A stretch of DNA of 64,000 nt, taken from positions 17,977-81,976 of the forward strand of contig QHQO01000020.1 of assembly GCA_003221195.1 (NCBI GenBank), in the 5' to 3' direction. The stretch's first letter is position 1. Each line of letters begins with the position of its first letter. The translations under genes and the position numbers were made by a program. The notes under the pieces are model-generated. The model did not search any database. It worked only from the letters and a program-made list of their open reading frames with translations, and was not told the DNA's origin. Origin of the DNA: Verrucomicrobiota bacterium. Its GTDB lineage: Bacteria > Verrucomicrobiota > Verrucomicrobiia > Chthoniobacterales > UBA10450. Positions 29,630 to 38,854 of the stretch are shown here, one piece after another.

Positions 29630-30082
29630 TCAGCCTTTCCGCAATTTCTGTAGTTGCGCGATAAACGCCGCGGGACCGTCGGGAAAGTAACCGTCATACC
29701 GCCAAAGCTTTTGTCCGTCGGCGCTGAGCACTACAATAGTCGGAAACCCCACAATCTCATACTGCTGCGCAAGTTCGCGATTCTGCTTTCTTAGTTCGGG
29801 GGTCTGCGGTTTGGCACGCGGGAAATCCAGTTCTACAATGACCAGATTATTCCGCGCATAGTCCTTAAACTCCGGCTGTAACAGGATCTCTTTGTCAAAC
29901 TTTTTGCACCAGCCGCACCAATCTGAGCCGGTAAAATCGAGCAACAGAAATTTGTTACCAGCCTTAGCTTCTTGCTGCGCTTTCTTGTAATCAGTGAGCG
30001 AGTCAGACTCCGCGCGGGCGAACGGCCCGGAGATAAAAATAAAGGCCGCAACCGCGAAAAGAAAAAAACGATAGGTTTTCAC
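29630..30082 (-). CDS. Thioredoxin-like (DUF255/thioredoxin_7 type) secreted protein
   Basis: 150-aa ORF; LLLDFTGSDWCGWCKKFDKEIL ... FPTIVVLSADGQKLWRYDGY. Confidence 0.88.
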   Translation of the reverse strand: MKTYRFFLFAVAAFIFISGPFARAESDSLTDYKKAQQEAKAGNKFLLLDFTGSDWCGWCKKFDKEILLQPEFKDYARNNLVIVELDFPRAKPQTPELRKQNRELAQQYEIVGFPTIVVLSADGQKLWRYDGYFPDGPAAFIAQLQKLRKG

Positions 30083-30168
30083 GTCACCATCTTCGGTGGA
30101 AATACTGCCTGACGCAAGAGCCCCGAAAGGATTCGGAACCAGCGCAGCAACTTATTTTCACTCCGCAA

Positions 30169-30196
30169 ATAGCCCGGCGAACGAACGCCGGGCTAT
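30169..30196 (-). terminator. Hairpin terminator downstream of the SWIB gene
   Basis: Perfect 11-bp stem ATAGCCCGGCG-aacgaa-CGCCGGGCTAT, 15 bp past the stop of 30211..30492. Confidence 0.6.
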
Positions 30197-30210
30197 CGAC
30201 GGTTTGGGAT

Positions 30211-30492
30211 CTACCGCAGATGCTTCGAGACGAGTTTGGTCATCTCGAACATACTCACCTGGCCCTTACCATTGAATACAGGCCTGAGTGAGTCGTCGGC
30301 GTTGATCATGGTTCGTTTCTTTTTATCCTGGCAACCGTGCTTCTTGATGTAGTTCCAGAGCTTTTTGGTAAGCTCCGAGCGCGGTAGCGGCTGCGACCCG
30401 ACAATGGCAGCAAGCTTATCGTCAGGCTGGACCGGTCTCATGAAGGCGGGATTCGGTTTGCGCTTGGAAGTTTTCTTTTTGGTTTTCGGCAT
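30211..30492 (-). CDS. SWIB/MDM2 domain-containing protein
   Basis: 93-aa ORF; FMRPVQPDDKLAAIVGSQPLPRSELTKKLWNYIKKHGCQDKKKRTMINADDSLRPVFNGKGQVSMFEMTKLVSKHL. Confidence 0.93.
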   Translation of the reverse strand: MPKTKKKTSKRKPNPAFMRPVQPDDKLAAIVGSQPLPRSELTKKLWNYIKKHGCQDKKKRTMINADDSLRPVFNGKGQVSMFEMTKLVSKHLR

Positions 30493-30552
30493 GGAGGCTG
30501 ATTAACGTTTCGCTGGGGAGAGAGCAACACTAATTTTAAGCAAACGAAAAAT

Positions 30553-31725
30553 TTATTGAGGGGCCATCCGGCGCACCGCCAAAGCCGTCATATCATCAGA
30601 CAAGGCCTCTTTGGGGTTATTTGGCGTTACTTGTTCTAAAATTCCCTTGAGTAATACTTCGGCAGTTGGAGCAGAATGATTCAGCATCTTCTCTAACTGT
30701 TGGGGTGTCACCCGATGGCGTCCATTTTCTGAAGAGCCAAATAAGCCATCGGTATAGAGAAGGAAGGCGTCCCCTGGCTCAAAGTCGAGCGCAGTCTCCA
30801 CAAATTCGGAGCGTTCGACCAGGCCTAACGGAGGCGCGACCGACGCAATCGATTCCGTTGCACCGTTCTGGCGAACGATGAGAAGAGGCGGATGACCTGC
30901 GCCAACCGCGTGCGCGCTTCCCGTTTTGTGATTGATCGCGACACACATCGCTGTCATGAAAGAGCGGCCGCCAAAGATGCTTCGAAAGTCATCGTTGACT
31001 GCTTCCATCACGCTGGCGGGCGCGTTGTGTTCCGCACTGCCATGGTGAAAGAGAAGCTTTGCGAGCGTTGTAAGCAGTGCAGCAGCTGCCCCGTGACCGG
31101 ACCCATCGGCAATCCAGAACAGGATCCGACCATCTTTCATGCACAGCCAACCGTAGATGTCGCCCCCTACCTGGATTACCGGACGGTAAGAAGCTGCAAC
31201 ATCCCATCCGGGAAGCACCAGGGGCTTTTGGGGAATTAACGATTGCTGCGTCAAGCGCGCAGCCGCCAGATCGCGCTCAAGGTCTCGACGCCATCTTTCG
31301 AGTTCGTCATTTTGCCTCTCCAATTGTCGCCTCATGGAACGGAGACGAAGCTGGGTCTCGATTCGCGCACGCAACACTGCTGCATTGACTGGTTTTGTCA
31401 CAAAATCATCTGCGCCAGCTTGCAAACAATTGACTTCGCTTTCCTCGCTGCCGTGCGCAGTCAGCATAATTGTCGGCACCTGCGCAATTGCCTGGTGCTG
31501 ATCCGAGCGAAGCTGTTTTAGCACCTCGGCGCCATTTGCTCCTGGCATGTCGAAGTCGAGCAGCAGAAGGGAAGGCGGCTTGGCGTGAATCATCTCCAAC
31601 GATTCAGCTCCGTCCCCGCACACCTGGCAGTTGTATCCCGCGGACGTCAGCACTTGCGCCAGGATTTTGCGGCTCAAGGCGTCATCATCTACTATCAAGA
31701 TTTCTGCGTGGGTGTTGTTTGCCAT
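30553..31725 (-). CDS. Response regulator with PP2C/SpoIIE-type serine phosphatase output (RsbU/RssB-like)
   Basis: ORF 30553..31812 (likely start MANNTHAEILIVDDD at 31725). REC domain (LLLDFDMPGANGAEVL, TKPVNA) plus SpoIIE domain (VGGDIYGWL, IADGSGHGAAAALL, YTDGLF). Confidence 0.92.
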   Translation of the reverse strand: MANNTHAEILIVDDDALSRKILAQVLTSAGYNCQVCGDGAESLEMIHAKPPSLLLLDFDMPGANGAEVLKQLRSDQHQAIAQVPTIMLTAHGSEESEVNCLQAGADDFVTKPVNAAVLRARIETQLRLRSMRRQLERQNDELERWRRDLERDLAAARLTQQSLIPQKPLVLPGWDVAASYRPVIQVGGDIYGWLCMKDGRILFWIADGSGHGAAAALLTTLAKLLFHHGSAEHNAPASVMEAVNDDFRSIFGGRSFMTAMCVAINHKTGSAHAVGAGHPPLLIVRQNGATESIASVAPPLGLVERSEFVETALDFEPGDAFLLYTDGLFGSSENGRHRVTPQQLEKMLNHSAPTAEVLLKGILEQVTPNNPKEALSDDMTALAVRRMAPQ

Positions 31726-31856
31726 CGATATCTCTATCTTGGATTCGGATGGAAAGCGGACTGTCATTGTATCCGGACGAGTTTTTGCAAAAGCACCGCC
31801 GAGCGTGAACAAAAAAGAGATTTAATGATTGGCAACGACTGAGACTGTGGATACGA

Positions 31857-32273
31857 TTGTTGCAGTATTTTCCATTTATGAAATTCTCATTGTCGCTTGC
31901 TCTGTTCACAGCCTTCGTTGTCGCCTCATGCAGTGAAGAGCCGCAGCCACCACCCTCCCGACATCGGGCTGCGAGCTATGCCCCCGGTCAGCCCGACCAG
32001 TACCCGCCACCGCAACAGCCGTTCAATCCAAATGGTCCCGCTCAACCTACAGGCACTCCGCCCGCGGAAACCGCAGCAGCTTCACCTCCTCCAACAGCAG
32101 CCGCGCCAACGAAGATCGCAAAGGGAGATTATCCGTACGGAATTCCTGTGCCTGGCAAGCCTCATCTGGTAGAGAGTCCCTATTCACCTGGCAAATATAT
32201 CGATGTGGAAGGCTTTCCTCCGGGGACGGAGGTAAAGGATCCGTACACGGATAAGATTTTTCTTGTTCCGTGA
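31857..32273 (+). CDS. Putative lipoprotein, Pro-rich, with conserved C-terminal VKDPYTDKIFLVP motif
   Basis: 138-aa ORF; signal and Cys (LFTAFVVASCSEE); Pro/Ala-rich linker; C-terminus shared with 9564..10088. Confidence 0.65.
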   Translation: MLQYFPFMKFSLSLALFTAFVVASCSEEPQPPPSRHRAASYAPGQPDQYPPPQQPFNPNGPAQPTGTPPAETAAASPPPTAAAPTKIAKGDYPYGIPVPGKPHLVESPYSPGKYIDVEGFPPGTEVKDPYTDKIFLVP

Positions 32274-32397
32274 CGGGTTGCTTTTGAGGGTGTTCAAGGC
32301 TGATGCTGGATGCTGATATTGGGTGCCGATTGTCGCAGCGTCTGTCTTTTTGTCGAGCATCCCGTATTGAGTATTCACTAACGGTTTCTTCTTATCT

Positions 32398-33753
32398 ATG
32401 GAGTTGCGAGTAAAACGGGCACCTCGAATTGACATCGAGATCACCGTGCCGGGCGATAAGAGTATCTCGCATCGCGCGGTAATCATCGCTGCCTTGTCGA
32501 ATGGAGTGTGCACTCTTCATGGGTTTCTTCCGAGCGAAGATTGTATGCACACAGTGAATGCGCTGCGCGCACTCGGCATTAAGATCGAACAACCTGATCC
32601 GACCACGCTAATCGTGCACGGGAAAAGGCGGGTTCTCACGCCGCCCAAAAGCGAAATCAATTGCGGCAATTCCGGCACCACCATGCGCCTTCTCGCCGGG
32701 TTGCTTGCCGGGCAGACCTTTGAAAGTCGCCTTGTCGCGGACGCCGGGCTGTCAAAACGTCCGATGGAGCGAGTCATTGCGCCGCTTCATCAAATGGGTG
32801 CAAATATTGTCGCGGAAGGTCCGGAAGATACGCCACCGCTGCGCATTCAGGGCGGTTCCTTGCGTGGGATTCGTTATCGAACGCCTATCGCGAGCGCACA
32901 GGTGAAAGGCGCACTGCTACTGGCCGGCCTCTTTGCCAAGGGCAAGACCACCGTAATCGAGCCAGCCCCAACTCGGAATCATCTGGAAATGATGTTTGAT
33001 TATTTCCTGGTCCGAATAGCGGTGGACGGGAGTGGCAGCGTCACTGTATTTGGCGACCAGGTCCCAGAGTCCCGCGACTTTGCCATTCCAGGCGACATCT
33101 CTTCCGCGGCCTTTTGGCTGGTTGCCGCTGCGGCTCAACGACGAGGTCATCTACTCATTCGCGATCTTGGCCTGAACCACACGCGAACGGCGTTACTCGG
33201 TGTTTTGCTTCGAATGGGTGCGCAAGTGCGCGAAGCGATTGAAGAAACCGATCAAGTTGAACCGCGTGGAATTGTCGAAGTCACCGGTTTGCCGCTTAAG
33301 GGTACTGTCATTCAGGGTAAAGAAGTACCGCAGCTTATCGATGAACTGCCGATCCTTGCAGTCGCAGGCGCTCTTGCGGACGGCAAGACGATTATTCGGC
33401 ACGCGGAAGAGTTGCGCGTAAAAGAAAGCGATCGGATCGCTGCAATCGCGCACAATCTGCGTGCCATGGGAGCACAGGTAGCGGAAATGAACGATGGCCT
33501 GGAGATCCTTGGTCCGGCGCCGCTGCATGGGGCCCGTGTGCCAAGCTTTGGCGACCATCGTATTGCGATGGCGTTTGCCATAGCCGGCCTATTCGCTGAT
33601 GGCGAAACTATTGTTCAGGAAGCCGAATGTATTCGTGAATCTTATCCTGGCTTTGAAACCGTGCTTGAAGAGTTCACAAATTCAAAACGGATGCAGATCA
33701 GCACGCCAGTGATTGGTTCACTGACTCCTGGTCCGGTCGAGGAAGGAGCATGA
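32398..33753 (+). CDS. aroA: 3-phosphoshikimate 1-carboxyvinyltransferase (EPSP synthase)
   Basis: 451-aa ORF; VPGDKSISHRAVI, NCGNSGTTMRLLAGLL, GDISSAAFWLVAAA, RVKESDRIAAIA, FGDHRIAMA. Confidence 0.96.
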   Translation: MELRVKRAPRIDIEITVPGDKSISHRAVIIAALSNGVCTLHGFLPSEDCMHTVNALRALGIKIEQPDPTTLIVHGKRRVLTPPKSEINCGNSGTTMRLLAGLLAGQTFESRLVADAGLSKRPMERVIAPLHQMGANIVAEGPEDTPPLRIQGGSLRGIRYRTPIASAQVKGALLLAGLFAKGKTTVIEPAPTRNHLEMMFDYFLVRIAVDGSGSVTVFGDQVPESRDFAIPGDISSAAFWLVAAAAQRRGHLLIRDLGLNHTRTALLGVLLRMGAQVREAIEETDQVEPRGIVEVTGLPLKGTVIQGKEVPQLIDELPILAVAGALADGKTIIRHAEELRVKESDRIAAIAHNLRAMGAQVAEMNDGLEILGPAPLHGARVPSFGDHRIAMAFAIAGLFADGETIVQEAECIRESYPGFETVLEEFTNSKRMQISTPVIGSLTPGPVEEGA

Positions 33754-33830
33754 TCCCCTGAAGTATCTGGGGGCCGCATGTACATCACTGGACGCTTGCC
33801 CTGCATCTTTCAGGCGCGCTAATTTCCGGG

Positions 33831-34484
33831 ATGCGGGAACAGTTTCATCGGGTAATTGCCATCGACGGCCCGGCGGCTTCTGGAAAAAGCAGTGTCGCAC
33901 GAGGGCTCGCTCGGCGACTGGGATTTGTCTACGTTAATTCTGGGGCGATTTATCGAGCAATCACCTGGCGCATCCTTCAGAAGAAAATCCACCCGGAGGA
34001 AAACGAGCGTATCGCTGACGCCCTTCAGACAGCCGCCATCACATGTTGCCTGCAAGACAATGAGTCGCGCATTTTGATTGACGACGTGGATCCCGGGGAG
34101 CGTTTGCGTGATGATTGTGTAAACGAAAACGTTGCGGGCGTCAGTCAGTTCCCGGTGGTTCGCCAGATTGTCGCGAAGAAACTGCACGAGCACGCACAAA
34201 GCCACGATCTGATCGTGGAAGGCCGGGATATTGGTTCGGTCGTTTTTCCCGACACGCCGTACAAATTCTACCTTAATGCTTCGCCTGAAGTGCGTCTCCA
34301 GCGTCGTGCCGCACAAGGGGGACGCGACGAAATCACGATACGTGATCGCGCTGATTCTTCGCGCCCCGTCTCACCTCTCGTCATCGCGAAAGACGCGCAT
34401 ATCATCGACACGTCACATCTTACAATTCAGGAGGTCATCAACGAGATCGTTGGCGTACTCGAGAAAATGGGCCTGCGGACTTAG
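33831..34484 (+). CDS. cmk: (d)CMP kinase
   Basis: 217-aa ORF; AIDGPAASGKSSVARGLARRLGFVYVNSGAIYRAITW, VEGRDIGSVVFPDTPYKFYLNAS. Confidence 0.95.
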   Translation: MREQFHRVIAIDGPAASGKSSVARGLARRLGFVYVNSGAIYRAITWRILQKKIHPEENERIADALQTAAITCCLQDNESRILIDDVDPGERLRDDCVNENVAGVSQFPVVRQIVAKKLHEHAQSHDLIVEGRDIGSVVFPDTPYKFYLNASPEVRLQRRAAQGGRDEITIRDRADSSRPVSPLVIAKDAHIIDTSHLTIQEVINEIVGVLEKMGLRT

Positions 34485-34491
34485 CGATTAA

Positions 34492-35106
34492 ATGAATTTC
34501 TATTACTGGCTCGGGTATCACCTTAGTCGCCTCGTTGGCCGATTGTTTTTTCGTCTTCGTGTAGTTCATAGGGAGCGGATGCTTCAGGACGGCCCCGTCA
34601 TCCTCGCAATGAACCATCAGAGTTATCTCGATCCGCCGCTTGCGGGCATTACGTGCGATCGGGCAGTTTACTTTCTGGCGCGGCGAACCTTGCTCGATGT
34701 ACCGCTGCTCGGCCGGCTTTTGCCAAAGCTTAATGTAATCCCAGTTAATCAAGAGGGCATCGACCGAAGCGCCCTGAAGGCCTTGATTCGTGTTCTAAAG
34801 GCTGGCAACGCAGCCCTGGTCTTTCCGGAAGGGTCGCGCACCGTCGACGGTAGTTTGCAGTCGGCCGAGCCGGGATTGGGCCTCGTAATTGCAAAAACGC
34901 TCGCGCCAGTCGTGCCGATGCGGATCTTTGGCGCCCATGAGGCCCTGCCACGCGGTGGCGGCGGTTTGCACTTTGTGCCAATTACCATCGTAATCGGAGA
35001 ACCGATTCTTTTTACGGCTGCCGATCTAAACTCACCAGCGAAGGATCTCTACAAGCGCCTAAGCCAGCGAGTCATGGATGCCATCGCGGCATTGCGCTTA
35101 ATCTGA
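34492..35106 (+). CDS. plsC: 1-acyl-sn-glycerol-3-phosphate acyltransferase
   Basis: 204-aa ORF; MNHQSYLDPP (HX4D), FPEGSRTVDG. Confidence 0.92.
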   Translation: MNFYYWLGYHLSRLVGRLFFRLRVVHRERMLQDGPVILAMNHQSYLDPPLAGITCDRAVYFLARRTLLDVPLLGRLLPKLNVIPVNQEGIDRSALKALIRVLKAGNAALVFPEGSRTVDGSLQSAEPGLGLVIAKTLAPVVPMRIFGAHEALPRGGGGLHFVPITIVIGEPILFTAADLNSPAKDLYKRLSQRVMDAIAALRLI

Positions 35107-35187
35107 TACGGCTTATTCCCTTTCACCGAGCAAGGAAAACGAGTAAGGTCTCCTTGCGCGCGTGAGATCGATATCGATACTTCACAC

Positions 35188-35382
35188 GTGAATTCGCCGC
35201 AGCAGCCTGCCAAGAGACTTCGATCGTCTCAGGTTCCAAGGAGCGCCGTCACGCTGATGATCATCATCGTCGTCTCACTCGCGCTGGTGGCCATCTTTGC
35301 CAATATTCAACGCCTTCGCCGTGGGCAGATCGAAACGATCGTCGTGGTACCGGCAAGCTCGGTAACGCCCCAGCCGCGCTAA
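35188..35382 (+). CDS. Small single-TM hypothetical protein
   Basis: 64-aa ORF, GTG start; one TM segment (VTLMIIIVVSLALVAIFANI). Confidence 0.4.
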   Translation: MNSPQQPAKRLRSSQVPRSAVTLMIIIVVSLALVAIFANIQRLRRGQIETIVVVPASSVTPQPR

Positions 35383-35457
35383 CTTTCATTTGACTAGCAG
35401 CCGCTGTCTCGGTTTGTTCGTGCGAATTAACGGAAAACCAAAAATACAACCTACGAT

Positions 35458-35982
35458 ATGAAAAAACTCTTTGTCCTCTCGATGCTTGTTCCTTTGGCAA
35501 TGGTTTGCTCCTGCCAAAAACAGGATGCAGCGGCCGAACAACAACTCGCTCAGCGGAGAGCCGAGCTGGATACGCGCGAGAAAGCATTAGACGAACGAGA
35601 GAAAGCATTGGCCGAGAGAGAAAAAGCAGTGGCGCGCGCGGCGATGGTTCCAGCCGACCGTCAATTGCGCGCGTTGAAAAAGGATGCCGCTTCGAATGTT
35701 CCGCCTTCTGCAACAATCCCTCCTGGTTTAGCGCCGCCTGATACTTCGCAGCTCAAAGCTAGTAGAGCCGAAAGAATGGAAGAGCTGCGCGCTCTAAGAC
35801 AGCGCAGATTGGAGGCACTACAGAGAATGAGATCGACCATGCGGGCACAACCCAATTCCGGTGCCGGGGTGCCTGCCGATACCAGTGCGTCTGGCAACAC
35901 CAGCGGGTCTTCTGATACCAGCCCGTCTGCCAGCCCCGGCGCGGAAGCGACTTCACCTTCTCCGTCGTCTACGCCCCAGTAA
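35458..35982 (+). CDS. Putative lipoprotein with coiled-coil heptad repeats
   Basis: 174-aa ORF; signal and Cys (MLVPLAMVCSCQ); LDTREKALDEREKALAEREKAVAR repeats; Ser/Thr/Pro-rich tail. Confidence 0.55.
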   Translation: MKKLFVLSMLVPLAMVCSCQKQDAAAEQQLAQRRAELDTREKALDEREKALAEREKAVARAAMVPADRQLRALKKDAASNVPPSATIPPGLAPPDTSQLKASRAERMEELRALRQRRLEALQRMRSTMRAQPNSGAGVPADTSASGNTSGSSDTSPSASPGAEATSPSPSSTPQ

Positions 35983-36005
35983 ATACTAGGTGTTGACCAA
36001 TCGCT

Positions 36006-38747
36006 TCAAAGTAAACTAGCCGGCGAACTTGCGCGTTGCGTTGCTAGCTCGCGAGCGTATTGCAGGGTGTCAATTGAATCGACATTCTTGTCGCGCCGGA
36101 TTGCCTTGATTCTAGGGAAACGTAGTGCCAGGCCACTGGCGTGGCGTGGGCTGGGCTGAATTGAATTAAAAGCGACTTCGAGGGTCACGTCTGGTTTCAC
36201 TTCGCGATACCGGCCGTGGTCTACGATGGTGTTCTGCTTGAAATGCTCGGTCAACTCTGCAATCTCTGCGTCGGTTAATCCGCTGTAAGCCTTACCAATC
36301 GGCAAGAGCTTGCCAGTAGTTTCATCGCGCACGGCAAATGTGTAATCGCTCAACACATTATTGCGCTTGCCATGCCCAAACTCGGCACCCACCACCACGA
36401 CATCCAGCGTCGCCAGTTCTTTCTTAAGCTTGAACCAAAACATGCCGCGGTTACCAGGCAGATAGAAGCTCTCCGGGTCCTTGATCATCAGCCCTTCGTT
36501 TAAGCGCTGCCGCGCCTGTTGGAACGTTTGTTCGATCTCGGCTGCAGAATGCGCGGGCATCACCGTGGCAATTTGAAAATGCGGGGGCAATTGCACGCTG
36601 CTGAGATGTCTTCGCCGCTGATGCAGCGGAGTTTTTAACAACGACCGGCCGTTCAACCAAAGAAGATCGAAGATCACAAACGCGACCGGCACATCTGCCG
36701 CTGCACGCGCGAATAAATCGGCACCGTTACTCCTTCGTCCCAGCCGCTTCTGCAGATCGAAGAAGGTGAGTGCGCGACCCTTCTCGAAAGCAATAATTTC
36801 GCCGTCGATGATCAGCTCCTCCTGGAAATTACTGGCTTGATCGACAACCTCGGGGAATTGACCTGTGATACGCCGCAAGTCGCGAGAGAAGATCTCGACC
36901 TGTTGCGTACTGCGGTGGAGCTGTGCGCGAACGCCGTCGAATTTGTCCTCCAAATAGACCGTAGCCGGCGCGGACGACGCCAGTTCCCGGTCAGTCCTTG
37001 CACTTTCAGTAAACCGTTCCCACACCGCTTCAGCCGTCGGTTCAGGCGTCGCAAGCATGCATTTGATGGGACGAAAAATCGACAGTTCCGCCCGGTTTAG
37101 TTCGTTTCGTGAAGCAAGCAGCGCCGTCTGACCAATGTCGCCTAACAACATGTTGGCTTCTCTTACCTGCTCAAGAGGGACACCGAATGCCTTCGCGATC
37201 GCCTCCTCGACCAAACCCTCGCGCAATCCGATGCGCAGATCGCCAGTTAGAATTTTGACGACGTACTGACCTTCGCGCGCAGACAACCTTGAGAATCGAT
37301 TTCGCAGCAGCTCGGCCTTGGCAATCGGACCGCGCGCTCGGTGGAGATTTTCAAATAGCTCGCCCGTTTCGCTAATGCTGAACGGCTGAGGTGTCGTCCT
37401 TCTGTCGAGAACTTCGAACGCGGTCTTGCCCGCATCGCCGTGGCTGCTGGCGACGCGATGAAATTCCTCGTCGCTGACTTTGGTGGCCGCTTGCATCGCG
37501 CGAAAGATTACGGCCCAGCCAGCCTGCAAGGTGCGCGGGTCGCTTTGAGCAAAGGCTTTCCCGGTGAAGTAGGGTGTCGCAATTCGAAGCTGCTCCCTCG
37601 TGAGGCCGCGCAAATAATCGGCAAGCAGTCGAATTTTTTCCAGTTTGGCCGGAGTTGCAGCGATCGCCTCGCCAACATTCGCAAACGCGAGGAATTCGGA
37701 TGTGCTGGCGCAGCCGTCTTCCGTGCGGCGTCCGGCGTCGGAGGTAGCAACGGAAGGGCGGGCAGGAATTTGTGGCAGCGTAAACTCCATTTGGTTTTCT
37801 TCACTTAACGCCCATGCTTCGATGCCGCGTTCACGCAAATCGCATGCAAACGAAGCAGCGAAACCGTGGAGTGTAAGCACGCGTCGCGGCTGTACGAATT
37901 CGACATAGCGAAGCAGATCGTTGTAATCAGCGTGATCGGACAGTGCAAAAGCCGCGTCAACTTGATAGCGATAGATTGCGTTTGGATCGACCGCCCAACC
38001 GCTGATCATCGCTACGCGTTTGCGCGCAATTTTTTCCAGCATGTGTGAATGATTCGCGCTGGGTGGGCAGATCAGAACTTTTCCAGCAGCGTCGTTCGGG
38101 TTGTAGCGAAGATATTTGCAAAACGATTGGCCAAACTGCTCGTAGATGCGGGTCATCCGATAAACCGAACCGTGGAGCATCGGGGTTAACCCAGCTCCAT
38201 CAAGCGAACAGAGGATCTCCTGCGCCTTGCCTAACGAATACCCAAGGAGCACGGGTACTCCACCGTCATCAATTGTTTCCTGGCAAAAGGCAATTATTTG
38301 ATTAATGACCTGTTCCGTTGGTGGGAATCGATAACGCGACAGACCGAATGTCGTCTCCATGACGAGTGTGTCCGCCTTGCGCCATTCCGCGGGCTCGGCC
38401 GATTTACCGGGACGCAGCTTAAAATCGCCGGTGTAAAGCAATGTCTCGTTTCCGGCAGAAAGGAAACATTGCGCCGATCCGAAGATATGCCCGGCCGGCA
38501 ATAGCATCAGGTCGATCCCGTGCACCGTTCGTTTGTCACCGAATGGCAGAATGTACTCTGTGCGGGAGCCTGGCAGCCGGCTTTGCATCAAGCGTGCCGT
38601 CCGCTCGGAAACAATGACTTCTTCGTGTGGCGCAATGTGGTCACTGTGCGCGTGCGAAACGAAAGCAAATCGCTTTGCGTCCCATGGGTCGAGCCATAAG
38701 TTCTGGCGCGGCAGATACACCCCGCGCTCATAACGAACTTCAATCAT
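36006..38747 (-). CDS. Fusion: ligase-associated MBL-fold DNA exonuclease + ATP-dependent DNA ligase
   Basis: ORF 36006..38834 (likely start MIEVRYERG at 38747). N-half MBL motifs VSHAHSDHIAP, LLYTGDFKLRPG, ALSDHADYNDLLRYVE; C-half ligase DBD and nucleotidyltransferase motif EDKFDGVRAQLH, IDGEIIAF, GLMIKDPES, WFKLKKE. Confidence 0.93.
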   Translation of the reverse strand: MIEVRYERGVYLPRQNLWLDPWDAKRFAFVSHAHSDHIAPHEEVIVSERTARLMQSRLPGSRTEYILPFGDKRTVHGIDLMLLPAGHIFGSAQCFLSAGNETLLYTGDFKLRPGKSAEPAEWRKADTLVMETTFGLSRYRFPPTEQVINQIIAFCQETIDDGGVPVLLGYSLGKAQEILCSLDGAGLTPMLHGSVYRMTRIYEQFGQSFCKYLRYNPNDAAGKVLICPPSANHSHMLEKIARKRVAMISGWAVDPNAIYRYQVDAAFALSDHADYNDLLRYVEFVQPRRVLTLHGFAASFACDLRERGIEAWALSEENQMEFTLPQIPARPSVATSDAGRRTEDGCASTSEFLAFANVGEAIAATPAKLEKIRLLADYLRGLTREQLRIATPYFTGKAFAQSDPRTLQAGWAVIFRAMQAATKVSDEEFHRVASSHGDAGKTAFEVLDRRTTPQPFSISETGELFENLHRARGPIAKAELLRNRFSRLSAREGQYVVKILTGDLRIGLREGLVEEAIAKAFGVPLEQVREANMLLGDIGQTALLASRNELNRAELSIFRPIKCMLATPEPTAEAVWERFTESARTDRELASSAPATVYLEDKFDGVRAQLHRSTQQVEIFSRDLRRITGQFPEVVDQASNFQEELIIDGEIIAFEKGRALTFFDLQKRLGRRSNGADLFARAAADVPVAFVIFDLLWLNGRSLLKTPLHQRRRHLSSVQLPPHFQIATVMPAHSAAEIEQTFQQARQRLNEGLMIKDPESFYLPGNRGMFWFKLKKELATLDVVVVGAEFGHGKRNNVLSDYTFAVRDETTGKLLPIGKAYSGLTDAEIAELTEHFKQNTIVDHGRYREVKPDVTLEVAFNSIQPSPRHASGLALRFPRIKAIRRDKNVDSIDTLQYARELATQRASSPASLL

Positions 38748-38854
38748 AAAACCGAAATTTACTTGCAGATTCGCGTAAGTTCCACAGGAGCCGGAGAACT
38801 GGAATGTGGGGTTGCTCGTTGACACCCGATTCAAAACCCGGCTTTATTAGGCGA

